Below, piece by piece: positions 18,630-27,545 of a DNA stretch of 64,000 nt (positions within the stretch are counted from its first letter, which is position 1; each line of letters starts with the position of its first letter). The translations under genes and the position numbers were made by a program. The notes below the pieces were generated by a model. That model searched no databases. It was not told where the DNA came from and saw nothing but the letters and a program-made list of their open reading frames with translations. The stretch covers positions 20,589-84,588 of the forward strand of contig CAMWFH010000011.1 in NCBI GenBank assembly GCA_947173485.1. The letters are read 5' to 3'. Origin of the DNA: an uncultured Clostridia bacterium (lineage in GTDB: Bacteria > Bacillota > Clostridia > Oscillospirales > Oscillospiraceae).

Positions 18630-20312
18630 ATGGACTACCAAGAGAAGCTGGACCGCTGGATGGAGCGGGCCGTGGAGGACGGGGACCTGGTCCGGGAGCT
18701 GGCGGCGATCCGGCAGGACAGCGGGGCGGTGTCTGACCGGTTCTATCAGGACCTGCGCTTTGGCACCGGGGGCCTGCGGGGCGTCATCGGCGCGGGGACC
18801 AACCGGATGAACATCTACACCGTCCGGCGGGCCACCCAGGGCCTGGCCGACTACATCAACGCCAACGGCCTGCCCCGGGCCGTGGCCATCGCCCACGACA
18901 GCCGCCGGAAGGGGGACCTCTTCGCCCGGGAGACCGCCCGGGTCCTGGCCGCCAACGGCATCACCGCCTGGCTCTATCCCCGGCTGGAGCCCACTCCGGC
19001 TCTCAGCTGGGCGGTGCGCTATCTCCGCTGCGGCGCCGGGGTCTGCGTCACCGCTAGCCACAACCCGGCCAAGTACAACGGCTACAAGGTCTATGGCCCC
19101 GATGGCTGCCAGATCACCCCGGAGGCGGCGGAGAAGGTCCTGGCGGCCATCGAGAGGACCGACTACTTTGACGGCGTGGTGCTGGCGGACTACGATGCGG
19201 CCGTTGCCGGTGGGAGGATCCGGGAGATCGACGACGCCTGCCTGGACGCCTTTATCGATGCGGTGCTGGCCCTGCGGCCCGGCAGCGACGTGAGCCGGCT
19301 GAAGCTGGTCTACACCCCCCTCAACGGCTCCGGCCTGGAGTGCGTGCAGAGGCTGCTGGGGAAGATGGGGGTGACGGATGTGACCGTGGTGCCGGAGCAG
19401 GCGGCCCCGGACGGGGACTTCCCCACCTGCCCCTACCCCAACCCGGAGATCCGGGAGGCCATGGAGGCGGGGCTGCGGCTGTGCGAAGAGGTCCGGCCCG
19501 ACCTGCTGCTGGGCACCGACCCGGACTGCGACCGGATGGGCGCGGCGGTGCCGGACGGACAAGAGGGCTACCGGCTCCTGACCGGCAACGAGATGGGCGT
19601 GCTGCTCCTGGACTACCTCTGCCGGGTCCGGCTGGACCGGGGGACCATGCCGGAGAGGCCGGTGGCGGTGACCACCATCGTCTCCACGGATATGGCCGCG
19701 CCGGTGGCGGCCCGCTACGGCGTGGAGCTGCGGCGGACCCTCACCGGGTTCAAGTACATCGGGGAGCAGATCGGAGCCCTGGAGGCGGAGGGCCATCCCG
19801 AGCGGTTCCTCTTCGGCTTCGAGGAGAGCTACGGCTATCTCTCCGGCGGCCACGTTCGGGACAAGGACGCGGTGAACGCGGTGATGCTGGCCTGCGAGTG
19901 CGCCGCCTGGTATGCCGGGCAGGGCATGACCCTGCTGGACGCCATGGATGCCCTCTACGAGACGTTTGGATACTATCAGAACGGCCTTTTGAGCAAAGCC
20001 TTCGAGGGGGAGGACGGCATGAGGGCCATGGAGGCCCTGATGGCCTCCCTTCGGGCGGACCCGCCGAAAAAAATCGCTGGACAGGCGGTGACGGATGTGG
20101 TAGATTATCTCCACGGAACAACGGGCCTGCTGCCCTCCGATGTGCTGGCCTTCCGCCTGGCGGGGGAGGGCAAGCTGATCGTCCGCCCCTCCGGCACCGA
20201 GCCAAAGCTGAAGCTGTATCTTTCCGTCCGGGGTGGGAGCCGGGAGGAGGCCGGAGCGATGCTGGCGGCCCTGGAGCAGGCGGCAGGCGAGCTGATGGAG
20301 AGAAAGAGATGA
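18630..20312 (+). CDS. Phosphoglucomutase/phosphomannomutase
   Basis: Interconverts hexose-1- and hexose-6-phosphates. Here it would turn mannose-1-phosphate from the GH130 enzymes into mannose-6-phosphate for ManA. The 560-residue alpha-D-phosphohexomutase shows FGTGGLRGVIGAGTNRMN at the N-terminus, the phospho-serine motif TASHNP (Ser143), the metal motif DPDCDR (Asp297, 299, 301), the sugar-binding EESYGY loop and the phosphate-binding RPSGTEPKLKLY. ATG 18630 follows GGAGGG. The stop overlaps the next gene start (ATGA). Its length is typical for the Firmicutes PgcA-like branch. Confidence 0.93.
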   Translation: MDYQEKLDRWMERAVEDGDLVRELAAIRQDSGAVSDRFYQDLRFGTGGLRGVIGAGTNRMNIYTVRRATQGLADYINANGLPRAVAIAHDSRRKGDLFARETARVLAANGITAWLYPRLEPTPALSWAVRYLRCGAGVCVTASHNPAKYNGYKVYGPDGCQITPEAAEKVLAAIERTDYFDGVVLADYDAAVAGGRIREIDDACLDAFIDAVLALRPGSDVSRLKLVYTPLNGSGLECVQRLLGKMGVTDVTVVPEQAAPDGDFPTCPYPNPEIREAMEAGLRLCEEVRPDLLLGTDPDCDRMGAAVPDGQEGYRLLTGNEMGVLLLDYLCRVRLDRGTMPERPVAVTTIVSTDMAAPVAARYGVELRRTLTGFKYIGEQIGALEAEGHPERFLFGFEESYGYLSGGHVRDKDAVNAVMLACECAAWYAGQGMTLLDAMDALYETFGYYQNGLLSKAFEGEDGMRAMEALMASLRADPPKKIAGQAVTDVVDYLHGTTGLLPSDVLAFRLAGEGKLIVRPSGTEPKLKLYLSVRGGSREEAGAMLAALEQAAGELMERKR

Positions 20313-21115
20313 GACAGTTTCCCAAGGGCTTCATCTGGGGCGCGTCCTCCGCGGCCTATCAGATCGAGGGTGGCGTAAGGGAGGACGGCCGGGGGGAGAG
20401 CGTTTGGGATGTTTTTTTCCACACCCCCGGCAAGATCAAAAACGGCGAGAACGGCGACACCGCCGCCGGCAGCTACCACCGCTGGCGGGAGGACGTGGCG
20501 CTCTTGAAGGAGATGGGCCTTGGGGCCTACCGCTTCTCCGCCGCCTGGCCCCGCATCGCCCCCAACGGGGACACGGACTGGAATCAGGCCGGCCTGGCCT
20601 ACTACGATAAGCTGGTGGACGCCCTTTTGGAGGCCGGCATCCAGCCCTGGATGACCCTCTACCACTGGGACCTGCCCCAGGCTCTGGAGGCAAAGGGCGG
20701 CCCGGAGCCGGCGGAGCGCACCATCCAGTGGCGGACGGCCATGGGCTGGCCCGTCGCCCCCCAGGCGATGGAGTGGGGGCCCCGGCTGGCGTGGGAGCGC
20801 TACGGCCTGCCCATCGTCATCAGTGAGAACGGGATCTCCTGCCATGACGCGCCGGGCCCGGACGGCCAGGTCCACGACGGGGAGCGGATAGATTTCCTGA
20901 CGCTCTACCTCCGGGCCCTCCACCGGGCCATCCAGGCCGGGGCGGACGTGCGGGGATACTTCCACTGGTCCCTGACCGACAACTTCGAGTGGGCCGAGGG
21001 CTATGCCCAGCGGTTCGGCCTGGCCTATGTGGACTACGCCACGGGAGACCGCCTTCTGAAGGAGAGCGGGACCTGGTATGCCGCCACGGCAAGGCGGAAC
21101 GGCGTGCCGGGATAG
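20309..21115 (+). CDS. GH1 beta-glycosidase with a large internal deletion (probably inactive)
   Basis: The N-terminus (FPKGFIWGASSAAYQIEGG, ending LYHWDLPQALEAKGG at residue 131) and the C-terminal third (MGWPVAPQAM, nucleophile motif ISENG with Glu173, YFHWSLTDNFEWAEGY) are classic family 1. Intact family members have about 450 residues; this frame has 268. Roughly 170 residues are missing at about residues 131-143. The lost part includes the TxNEP segment that carries the acid/base glutamate. The frame is preserved across the junction near base 20700. It is coupled to the mutase gene by an ATGA overlap. Either an inactive remnant or an assembly collapse is possible. Beta-mannosidase/glucosidase would be the ancestral role. 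Confidence 0.85.
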   Translation: MRQFPKGFIWGASSAAYQIEGGVREDGRGESVWDVFFHTPGKIKNGENGDTAAGSYHRWREDVALLKEMGLGAYRFSAAWPRIAPNGDTDWNQAGLAYYDKLVDALLEAGIQPWMTLYHWDLPQALEAKGGPEPAERTIQWRTAMGWPVAPQAMEWGPRLAWERYGLPIVISENGISCHDAPGPDGQVHDGERIDFLTLYLRALHRAIQAGADVRGYFHWSLTDNFEWAEGYAQRFGLAYVDYATGDRLLKESGTWYAATARRNGVPG

Positions 21116-21162
21116 GACCGGCCGGTCCCGATAAAAATAACGAGGAGATATGAGGAACGAGT

Positions 21163-23352
21163 ATGGCTATCACCTATTTTGAGCGGGAGCGGGTGTTCCG
21201 GCTGGACACCCCCCACACCACCTATCTGCTGGGCCTGGTGGACCAGGAGGGCTTCCTGGGACAGATCTACTACGGCCCCCGCCTGCCGGAGGGGGAGACC
21301 CTCCGGGCCCTTCTCCGTCTGGAGGAACGGCCTGTGCCCCCCTCTGCCGACCCCAGGGAGCGGGCCTCCTTCTATGACTCCTTCCCCTTCGCCTACCCCG
21401 CCCACGGCGGCGGCGACTTCCGCACCCCCTGCCTGTCCGTCCAGACGGCGGGCGGCGGGTGCAACTGTGAGCTGTTCTACGAGAGCCACTGCATCTCCGC
21501 CGGCAAGCCGCCCCTGGAGGGGCTGCCGGCGGCCTATGGCGGCAAGGACGGCTGCGCTACCCTGGAGATCACCTGCGCCGACCCGGCCCTGGGCCTGCGG
21601 GTCCACCTGCGCTATACGGTCTTTTCGGACAGCGACGCCATCTGCCAGAGCGCCCTGGTGGAGAACGGCGGGGAGGAGCCCATCGTCCTCACCGCCGCCC
21701 TGTCGGCCTGCCTCCATTTGGACGATATGGACTTCGACTGCATCACCCTCCCCGGCAGCTGGGCCAGGGAGCGGGAGATCGTCCGCCGCCGGCTGGTGAA
21801 GGGCAGGACCGGGGCGGAGTCCCTTCGGGGCATCTCCTCCCACCAGGCCAACCCCTTCTTGGCCCTGTGTGAGCATACCGCCACCCAGGAGCGGGGGCGG
21901 GCATACGGCATGGCCTTCGTCTACTCCGGGAACTTCCTGGCCCAGGCGGAGCTGGACCAGTATGGCAAGGTGCGCTCCGTGATGGGCATCCACCCGGAGG
22001 GCTTCGGCTGGCAGCTGCTGCCGGGGGAACGGTTCCAGACGCCGGAGGCGGTCCTGGTCTGCTCCGATGAGGGCCTGGGGGGCATGAGCCGCGCCTTCCA
22101 CGACCTCTTCCGCACCCATCTGATCCGGGGCCAGGCCAAGCGGCGGCCCGCCCTGCTGAACAGCTGGGAGGCGTGCTATTTTGACTTTGACCACGATAAA
22201 CTGTTAGAGCTGGGCCGCCAGGCCGCGGCCAGCGGCATCGAGCTCCTGGTGGTGGACGACGGCTGGTTCGGCCACCGGAACGACGAGACCACCAGCCTGG
22301 GGGACTGGACCGTCAACGAGGAAAAGCTCCCCGGCGGCCTTGTGCGGCTGGGGGAGGAGCTGGGGGCCATGGGGGTCAGCCTGGGGCTCTGGGTGGAGCC
22401 GGAGATGATCTCCCCGGATTCCGACCTCTACCGGGCCCACCCGGACTACGCCATGGCCATCCCCGGCCGGGTCCCCACCCTGGCCCGGAACCAGTACGTT
22501 CTGGACCTGACCCGGAAGGAGGTCCGGGACTGCGTCTATGAGCAGATCGCCGCGGTGCTGCGGGAGGCCCCCATCACCTATGTGAAGTGGGACATGAACC
22601 GGCCCCTGATCGATGTCTACTCCCCCTCCCTGCCCCCGGAGCGGCAGGGGGAGGTGTACCACCGGTACGTCCTGGGCCTCTATGAGATGCAGGAGCGCCT
22701 GGTGACGGACTTCCCGGAGATCCTCTTGGAGAACTGCTGCTCCGGCGGCGGGCGCTTCGACGCCGGGATGCTCTACTACAGCCCCCAGATCTGGACCTCG
22801 GACAACGCGGAGGCCATGGACCGGCTGGCGATCCAGGAGGCCACCGCCCTGGTCTACCCCTACTCCGCCATGGGCGCCCATGTGGCCTGCTGCCCCAGCC
22901 ATACCAACGGGCGCGTCACCCCCTTCCTTACCCGGGGCGGGGCGGCCCTGCCGGGGTGCTTCGGCTATGAGCTGGACCTGGGGGAGCTGACGGAGGAGGA
23001 GCGGTCCCAGATCCCCCTCCAGCTGGCGGAGTACCGGATGTTTGGCCCGGTGTTCCGGGAGGGGGACTACTACCGGCTGGCCTCCTTCCGGGACAACGGC
23101 TACTATGACGCCCTGATGGCGGTGACCAAGGACCGGTCCCTGGCGGTGGTGGACTATACCCAAGTCCGCTCCCGGGCCAACCTGCGCAGCCTGCGCCTGC
23201 CCCTGCGGGGGCTGGAGGAGACAGCCCGGTACCGCTGCCAGGGGAGCGGCGAGGTGCGCACCGGCGCCGGCTGGATGCTGGGCGGGGCCCTGCTGGAGGC
23301 GGTGCAGGCGGACTTCTATAACCAGCTGGTGGTGCTGGAAAGGATCGACTGA
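21163..23352 (+). CDS. GH36 alpha-galactosidase
   Basis: Removes alpha-1,6-galactose side groups from galactomannan or raffinose-type sugars. The 729-residue protein shows the family 36 domain order: N-terminal beta-supersandwich, a TIM barrel with LLVVDDGWFGHRND, WVEPEMISPDSDLY, the nucleophile Asp477 in KWDMNR and the acid/base Asp547 in WTSDNAEAMDR, then a C-terminal beta domain. CCSGGGRFD is also typical. It has no signal peptide. ATG 21163 follows GAGG. It lies 47 bp after the GH1 remnant. It supports galacto(gluco)mannan as the diet of the locus. Confidence 0.94.
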   Translation: MAITYFERERVFRLDTPHTTYLLGLVDQEGFLGQIYYGPRLPEGETLRALLRLEERPVPPSADPRERASFYDSFPFAYPAHGGGDFRTPCLSVQTAGGGCNCELFYESHCISAGKPPLEGLPAAYGGKDGCATLEITCADPALGLRVHLRYTVFSDSDAICQSALVENGGEEPIVLTAALSACLHLDDMDFDCITLPGSWAREREIVRRRLVKGRTGAESLRGISSHQANPFLALCEHTATQERGRAYGMAFVYSGNFLAQAELDQYGKVRSVMGIHPEGFGWQLLPGERFQTPEAVLVCSDEGLGGMSRAFHDLFRTHLIRGQAKRRPALLNSWEACYFDFDHDKLLELGRQAAASGIELLVVDDGWFGHRNDETTSLGDWTVNEEKLPGGLVRLGEELGAMGVSLGLWVEPEMISPDSDLYRAHPDYAMAIPGRVPTLARNQYVLDLTRKEVRDCVYEQIAAVLREAPITYVKWDMNRPLIDVYSPSLPPERQGEVYHRYVLGLYEMQERLVTDFPEILLENCCSGGGRFDAGMLYYSPQIWTSDNAEAMDRLAIQEATALVYPYSAMGAHVACCPSHTNGRVTPFLTRGGAALPGCFGYELDLGELTEEERSQIPLQLAEYRMFGPVFREGDYYRLASFRDNGYYDALMAVTKDRSLAVVDYTQVRSRANLRSLRLPLRGLEETARYRCQGSGEVRTGAGWMLGGALLEAVQADFYNQLVVLERID

Positions 23353-23399
23353 GAACGAGCGGCATGAGCCGAACAGGCCATAGATAAGGAGGCGGCGCA

Positions 23400-25346
23400 G
23401 TGAGTAGACAGGAAGCGGCGGAGCAATACGGAAAGGCCCTCCGGGCGGGACGCAAGTGCCAGAAGGAGTGCGTACACCGGGGCCGGTACCCCTACCCCCA
23501 GGTGCTGGATGAGATCCTGGTGGGCGCCCCCATGGCGGGGCAGGTGGAGCTGGGGGTGGTGGAGATCCCCATGGAGCAGATCGCCGGCACCAAGACCGCC
23601 GGGCGGCGCTCCGCCTTCGCGGCCAACTTTATGCCCCTGATGGAGCCGGACACGGAGTTCGCCGACAAGTGGATCTCCCTCTGCCAGGCCCATCTGGGGG
23701 ACGAGGGGATCCGGGACCCGATCCGGTGCTATGAGTATCTGGGCTGGTTCTATGTCCAGGAGGGGAACAAGCGGGTCAGTGTGCTGAAGAGCTACGACGC
23801 CCCCTCCATCCCCGGCTTCGTCATCCGCATGGTGCCCGCCTGGTCGGATTCCCCAGATATCCTGGCCTACTACGACTTTATGCGCTCCTACCCCCTGACG
23901 GGGCTCTACGCCGTGCGCTTCAGCCGGGCCGGAAGCTTTGCCAAATTGCAGGCGGCCCTGGGGTATGCCCCGGACCATGTCTGGACCGAGGAGGAGCGGC
24001 GGCAGTTCTCCTCCAGCTTCACCTACTTCCGGGACGCCTTTTGGAAGCGGGGCGGCCGGGACCTGCCCATCACCCCGGCGGACGCCCTGCTGGTGTGGCT
24101 AAAGGTCTACCCCTTCGCCTCCCTGCGCACCATGTCCTCCCAGGAGCTCTCCCGCAGCCTGGAGGCGGTGTGGGCCGATGTGAGGATGCAGACCCAGAGC
24201 GCCCCCATCGCCGTCAGTACCCAGCCGCCAGCGGAGGAGCTGCCCCTGCTGTCCCGGCTGTTCAAGCTCCGCTCCCCCCTCCGGGTCGCCTTCGTCAACG
24301 AGCGCTCCCCCCAGGAGAGCGACTGGGCCAGGGCCCACGACCTGGGCCGGCAGTACCTGGAGACGGTGCTGGAGGAGGCGGTGGACGTGCAGGTCTTCAA
24401 CGGCGTGCGGACCGAGGCGGAGGCCGACGAGGCCATAGACGCCGCCGCTGCCGGCGGGGCCCAGGTGATCTTCGCCACCACGCCGCCGCTGATCGGCGCC
24501 TGCCGCCGGGCCGCCGCCAAGTACCCCGACCTGCGGATCCTGAACTGCTCCGTCTCCATGGCCTACACCGGGGTGCGGACCTACTACAGCCGCATCTACG
24601 AGGGCAAGTTCATCACCGGGGCCATCGCCGGGGCCATGAGTCCCAGCGGCAACATCGGCTATGTGGCCAGCAGCCCCATCTTCGGGGTGCCCGCCAGCAT
24701 CAACGCCTTTGCCCTGGGGGCCCGGATGACCAACCCCAACGCCCGGATCCGCCTCCGCTGGTCCTGCGTGGAGCCGGATGCCATGGAGGCCCTGGTCCGG
24801 GACGGGATGGACCTGGTGTCCAACCGGGACATCCCCACGCCGGACCGGACCCGGGAGCCCTGGGGCCTGTGCCGGCCCCTGAAAACGGGGGGCTTCGCCT
24901 CCCTGGCCTCCCCCTACTGGCACTGGGGCAACTTCTACGTCCGGCTGATCCGCAGCTTCCTGAACGGGGGCTGGGACGCGGCCCAGAACGGCGGCAAGGC
25001 CGTCAACTACTGGTGGGGCATGGACAGCCAGGCAGTGGGCGTGCTGCTGGGGGAGGCCCTGCCCGCCGGGGTGCGGCAGCTGGCCGGCATCCTGAGCAAC
25101 GGCATCTACGCCGGCTCCGTCTTCCCCTTCCTCCAGCCCATCCGCTCCCAGGACGGCGCGGAGCGCAGCAACGGGGACCACTGGTTCACCCCGGAGGAGA
25201 TCCTGCGGATGGATTGGCTGTGCGACAACGTGGACGGGGCGATCCCCGCCTATGAGAGCCTGCTCCCCTTTGCCCGGTCCATCGTCCGGCTCCAGGGGGT
25301 CTACCGGGACCACATCCCCCCGGAGAAGGAGGGGACCATCCTGTGA
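23400..25346 (+). CDS. Cytosolic BMP-like sugar/nucleoside-binding domain fused to a ParB-like N-terminus
   Basis: A 648-residue protein with no signal peptide or lipobox. Residues about 40-135 hold a ParB/sulfiredoxin-like segment with the core FYVQEGNKRVSVLK. Residues about 290-560 resemble BMP/Med-type binding domains (LRVAFVNERSPQESDWARAHDLGRQYLE, then AQVIFATTPPLIGACRRAAAKYPDLRILNCS). BMP proteins are normally exported nucleoside-binding lipoproteins, so a cytoplasmic fused form implies a sensor or enzyme-like use. GTG 23400 lies eight bases after AAGGAGG. The gene follows GH36 without a terminator and overlaps the phosphatase gene. Similar fusions occur in other Clostridia with unknown function. 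Confidence 0.75.
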   Translation: MSRQEAAEQYGKALRAGRKCQKECVHRGRYPYPQVLDEILVGAPMAGQVELGVVEIPMEQIAGTKTAGRRSAFAANFMPLMEPDTEFADKWISLCQAHLGDEGIRDPIRCYEYLGWFYVQEGNKRVSVLKSYDAPSIPGFVIRMVPAWSDSPDILAYYDFMRSYPLTGLYAVRFSRAGSFAKLQAALGYAPDHVWTEEERRQFSSSFTYFRDAFWKRGGRDLPITPADALLVWLKVYPFASLRTMSSQELSRSLEAVWADVRMQTQSAPIAVSTQPPAEELPLLSRLFKLRSPLRVAFVNERSPQESDWARAHDLGRQYLETVLEEAVDVQVFNGVRTEAEADEAIDAAAAGGAQVIFATTPPLIGACRRAAAKYPDLRILNCSVSMAYTGVRTYYSRIYEGKFITGAIAGAMSPSGNIGYVASSPIFGVPASINAFALGARMTNPNARIRLRWSCVEPDAMEALVRDGMDLVSNRDIPTPDRTREPWGLCRPLKTGGFASLASPYWHWGNFYVRLIRSFLNGGWDAAQNGGKAVNYWWGMDSQAVGVLLGEALPAGVRQLAGILSNGIYAGSVFPFLQPIRSQDGAERSNGDHWFTPEEILRMDWLCDNVDGAIPAYESLLPFARSIVRLQGVYRDHIPPEKEGTIL

Positions 25347-25951
25347 AGCTGCTGCTGCTGGCCGACCAGGAGAGTCCCTATCTATGGGACTACTACCAGC
25401 CCGGCCGGCTGGACGGGTACGATCTGATGCTCTCCTGCGGGGACCTCAGTCCCCACTATCTGATGTTCCTGGTGACCATGGGCAGGCCGCCCCTGCTCTA
25501 TGTCCACGGCAACCACGACCTCGCCTATGCGAACTGCCCCCCGGAGGGGTGCGACTGCATCGAGGATAAGCTGGTGACGGTGAAGGGCCTGCGGATCTTG
25601 GGGCTGGGGGGCAGCGCCCTCTACAGCGGCGGGCCCCACCAGTACACCGAGCGGCAGATGGCCTGGCGGATTCGAAAGCTCCACCTGGCCCTCCGCCGGG
25701 CCGGGGGCGTGGATATCGTGGTCACCCACGCCCCGGCCCAGGGCTATGGGGACGGAGCGGACTACGCCCACCGGGGCTTTGCCTGCTTCCTCCCTCTTCT
25801 GGATCGGTACGAGCCCCGCTACCTGGTCCACGGCCACGTCCATATCAACTACGGGGTCGATATCCCCCGGGTCCTCCACCGGGGGAAGACCACGATCGTC
25901 AACGCCTACGAGCGCTATATACTGGACCTGCCGGACCCCCGGTCCAGATAG
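25343..25951 (+). CDS. Calcineurin-like metallophosphoesterase
   Basis: A 202-residue metallophosphoesterase with the signature blocks CGDLSPHY, YVHGNHDLAYA, VVTHAPAQGYGD and LVHGHVHINYG, which supply the two-metal ligands. The start is GTG at 25343, overlapping the stop of the BMP-like gene (GTGA), so the two proteins are made together. The first metal motif (usually DxH) is not obvious near the N-terminus, where LLLADQESPYLWDYY stands; this may be a variant site. The substrate is unknown. A terminator follows directly, closing the plus-strand arm. Confidence 0.82.
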   Translation: MKLLLLADQESPYLWDYYQPGRLDGYDLMLSCGDLSPHYLMFLVTMGRPPLLYVHGNHDLAYANCPPEGCDCIEDKLVTVKGLRILGLGGSALYSGGPHQYTERQMAWRIRKLHLALRRAGGVDIVVTHAPAQGYGDGADYAHRGFACFLPLLDRYEPRYLVHGHVHINYGVDIPRVLHRGKTTIVNAYERYILDLPDPRSR

Positions 25952-25984
25952 GCTGTCCCTTCCGCCGGAGGGGGCAGCCTTTTT
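25951..25984 (+). terminator. Intrinsic terminator after the metallophosphoesterase
   Basis: A GGCTG...CAGCC stem with inner CCCTTCC/GGAGGGG pairing is followed by TTTTT. It ends the long CE2-to-phosphatase transcript. Confidence 0.8.
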
Positions 25985-26006
25985 CGACAGGTTTCTGCAA
26001 AAGTCC

Positions 26007-26035
26007 TTGACCTTTCAGGGGATAGGGTGTATACT
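26007..26035 (+). promoter_or_regulatory. Promoter of the MBOAT operon
   Basis: TTGACC (26007-26012), a 17-base spacer and TATACT (26030-26035). It leaves a leader of about 70 bases before the ATG at 26114. Confidence 0.8.
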
Positions 26036-26113
26036 GAAGTGCAGAAGTCTCTGCTTTTTTACTGTGGCGGCGCATATTTTTATGTGTACTTAACTGGTGT
26101 GAGGTCTCTGCCT

Positions 26114-27529
26114 ATGGCACTGCAATCCGCGCTGTTCCTGTTCTTTTTCTTCCCCCTGGGCGGCCTGCTCTACTGGGCCGTCCCCTCCCTCCGCGCCAGG
26201 AACGGCCTGCTGCTGGCCGCCAGCCTGGTCTTTTACTCCTTCGGTCAATGGCAGGGCATCCCGGTCCTGCTCCTCTCCGCCCTGGTCAGCACCCTGGCCG
26301 GCCGGGCCATGGAACGGGAGAAGGGCCGCCGGGCGGTGCTGGCCCTGGCTGTGGCGGTCCATCTGCTCCTGCTGGGGGCGTTCAAATATCTGGACTTCTT
26401 CACCGCCTCCCTCAATGCCCTCCTGGGGCTGGAGCTGCCCCTGGCCCACCTGCCCCTGCCTATGGGCATCTCCTTTTTCACCTTCAAGTCTATCGCCTAT
26501 GTCGTGGACGCCTACCGGGCCGGCGGCAGCGGCCACGGCTTCGCCGATGTGCTGCTCTATGTCTCCTTCTTCCCCCAGATCGGGTCCGGCCCCATCGCCC
26601 GCGTTGGCCCCTTTGCCCAGCAGCTCACCGGCCGGACCATCGGCGCGGCACAGGCCGCCCAGGGCCTGCGCCGGTTCATCCTGGGCTTTGGGAAGAAGTT
26701 GCTGATCGCCGGCCAGGTGGCGGCGATCGCCGACGCCGCCTTTGCCCTGGGCCCTGCCTTGGACGCCCGGATGGCCTGGGTGGGCGCCGTGGCCTACTCC
26801 CTCCAGCTCTACTTCGACTTCTCCGGCTACAGCGACATGGCCATCGGCATGGCCGCTATGCTGGGCTTTTCTACACCGGAAAACTTCAATTACCCCTATA
26901 TAGCCGCCTCTATCCGGGATTTTTGGAAGAGGTGGCATATCTCCCTGTCCTCCTGGTTCCAGGACTACCTCTATATCCCCCTGGGGGGCAACCGGAAGGG
27001 ACAGGGACGGGCCATGGTCAACCGGGGCATCGTGTTCCTCCTCTGCGGCCTGTGGCACGGGGCCAACTGGACCTTCATCCTCTGGGGCCTATGGCATGGC
27101 GTCTTTTCCGCTATCGAGAGCGCCGTTGCCGCCGCCCGCAAGGGCCGCCCGGCAGAGCGGTCCCGGCGGCCGCTCCTTGGACGGGCTCTTGGCCATGTCT
27201 ATACCCTGCTGGTGGTCTGCATAGGCTTCGTGATCTTCCGGGCCGCGGACCTGACCCAAGCGGGGCAGATGCTCGCCGCCATGTTCACCGCCTTCTCCCC
27301 CTCGCCGGCGGCTACTCTGGCCTGGGAGCGGATCGCCCCCGCCGCTTGGTGCGCCTTCTTCGGCGGCATCCTGGGCAGTCTGCCCATCGTGCCTTACCTC
27401 AAGGAGCGGACAGCGGGCCGGGGCTGGGTGGAGGCGGCGTCCTTCGTGCTGGCGGCGGCGCTCTTCGCGCTCTGCCTGCTGGCCGCTGCCGGCAGCGGGT
27501 TCCAGTCCTTTATCTACGCCCAGTTCTGA
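26114..27529 (+). CDS. MBOAT membrane O-acyltransferase (AlgI/DltB-like)
   Basis: A polytopic membrane protein of 471 residues that would pass acetyl or acyl groups across the membrane to a cell-surface polymer. Family marks are FFPQIGSGPIAR, YFDFSGYSDMAIG, RDFWKRWHISLSSWFQDYLYIPLGG and the catalytic-histidine region LCGLWHGANWTFILWGLWHG. The ATG at 26114 is chosen because GAGG lies about ten bases upstream; the open frame continues upstream into the promoter. The AlgJ/AlgX-like gene follows 17 bases later, giving the standard two-protein acetylation system. The acceptor polymer is unknown. Confidence 0.92.
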   Translation: MALQSALFLFFFFPLGGLLYWAVPSLRARNGLLLAASLVFYSFGQWQGIPVLLLSALVSTLAGRAMEREKGRRAVLALAVAVHLLLLGAFKYLDFFTASLNALLGLELPLAHLPLPMGISFFTFKSIAYVVDAYRAGGSGHGFADVLLYVSFFPQIGSGPIARVGPFAQQLTGRTIGAAQAAQGLRRFILGFGKKLLIAGQVAAIADAAFALGPALDARMAWVGAVAYSLQLYFDFSGYSDMAIGMAAMLGFSTPENFNYPYIAASIRDFWKRWHISLSSWFQDYLYIPLGGNRKGQGRAMVNRGIVFLLCGLWHGANWTFILWGLWHGVFSAIESAVAAARKGRPAERSRRPLLGRALGHVYTLLVVCIGFVIFRAADLTQAGQMLAAMFTAFSPSPAATLAWERIAPAAWCAFFGGILGSLPIVPYLKERTAGRGWVEAASFVLAAALFALCLLAAAGSGFQSFIYAQF

Positions 27530-27545
27530 GGAGTGAGGTCTGTTC

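Noticed and set aside
19340..20308. A long frame making the GH1 protein appear 591 residues
   Set aside because: Its first part is the phosphomutase gene read in another frame.
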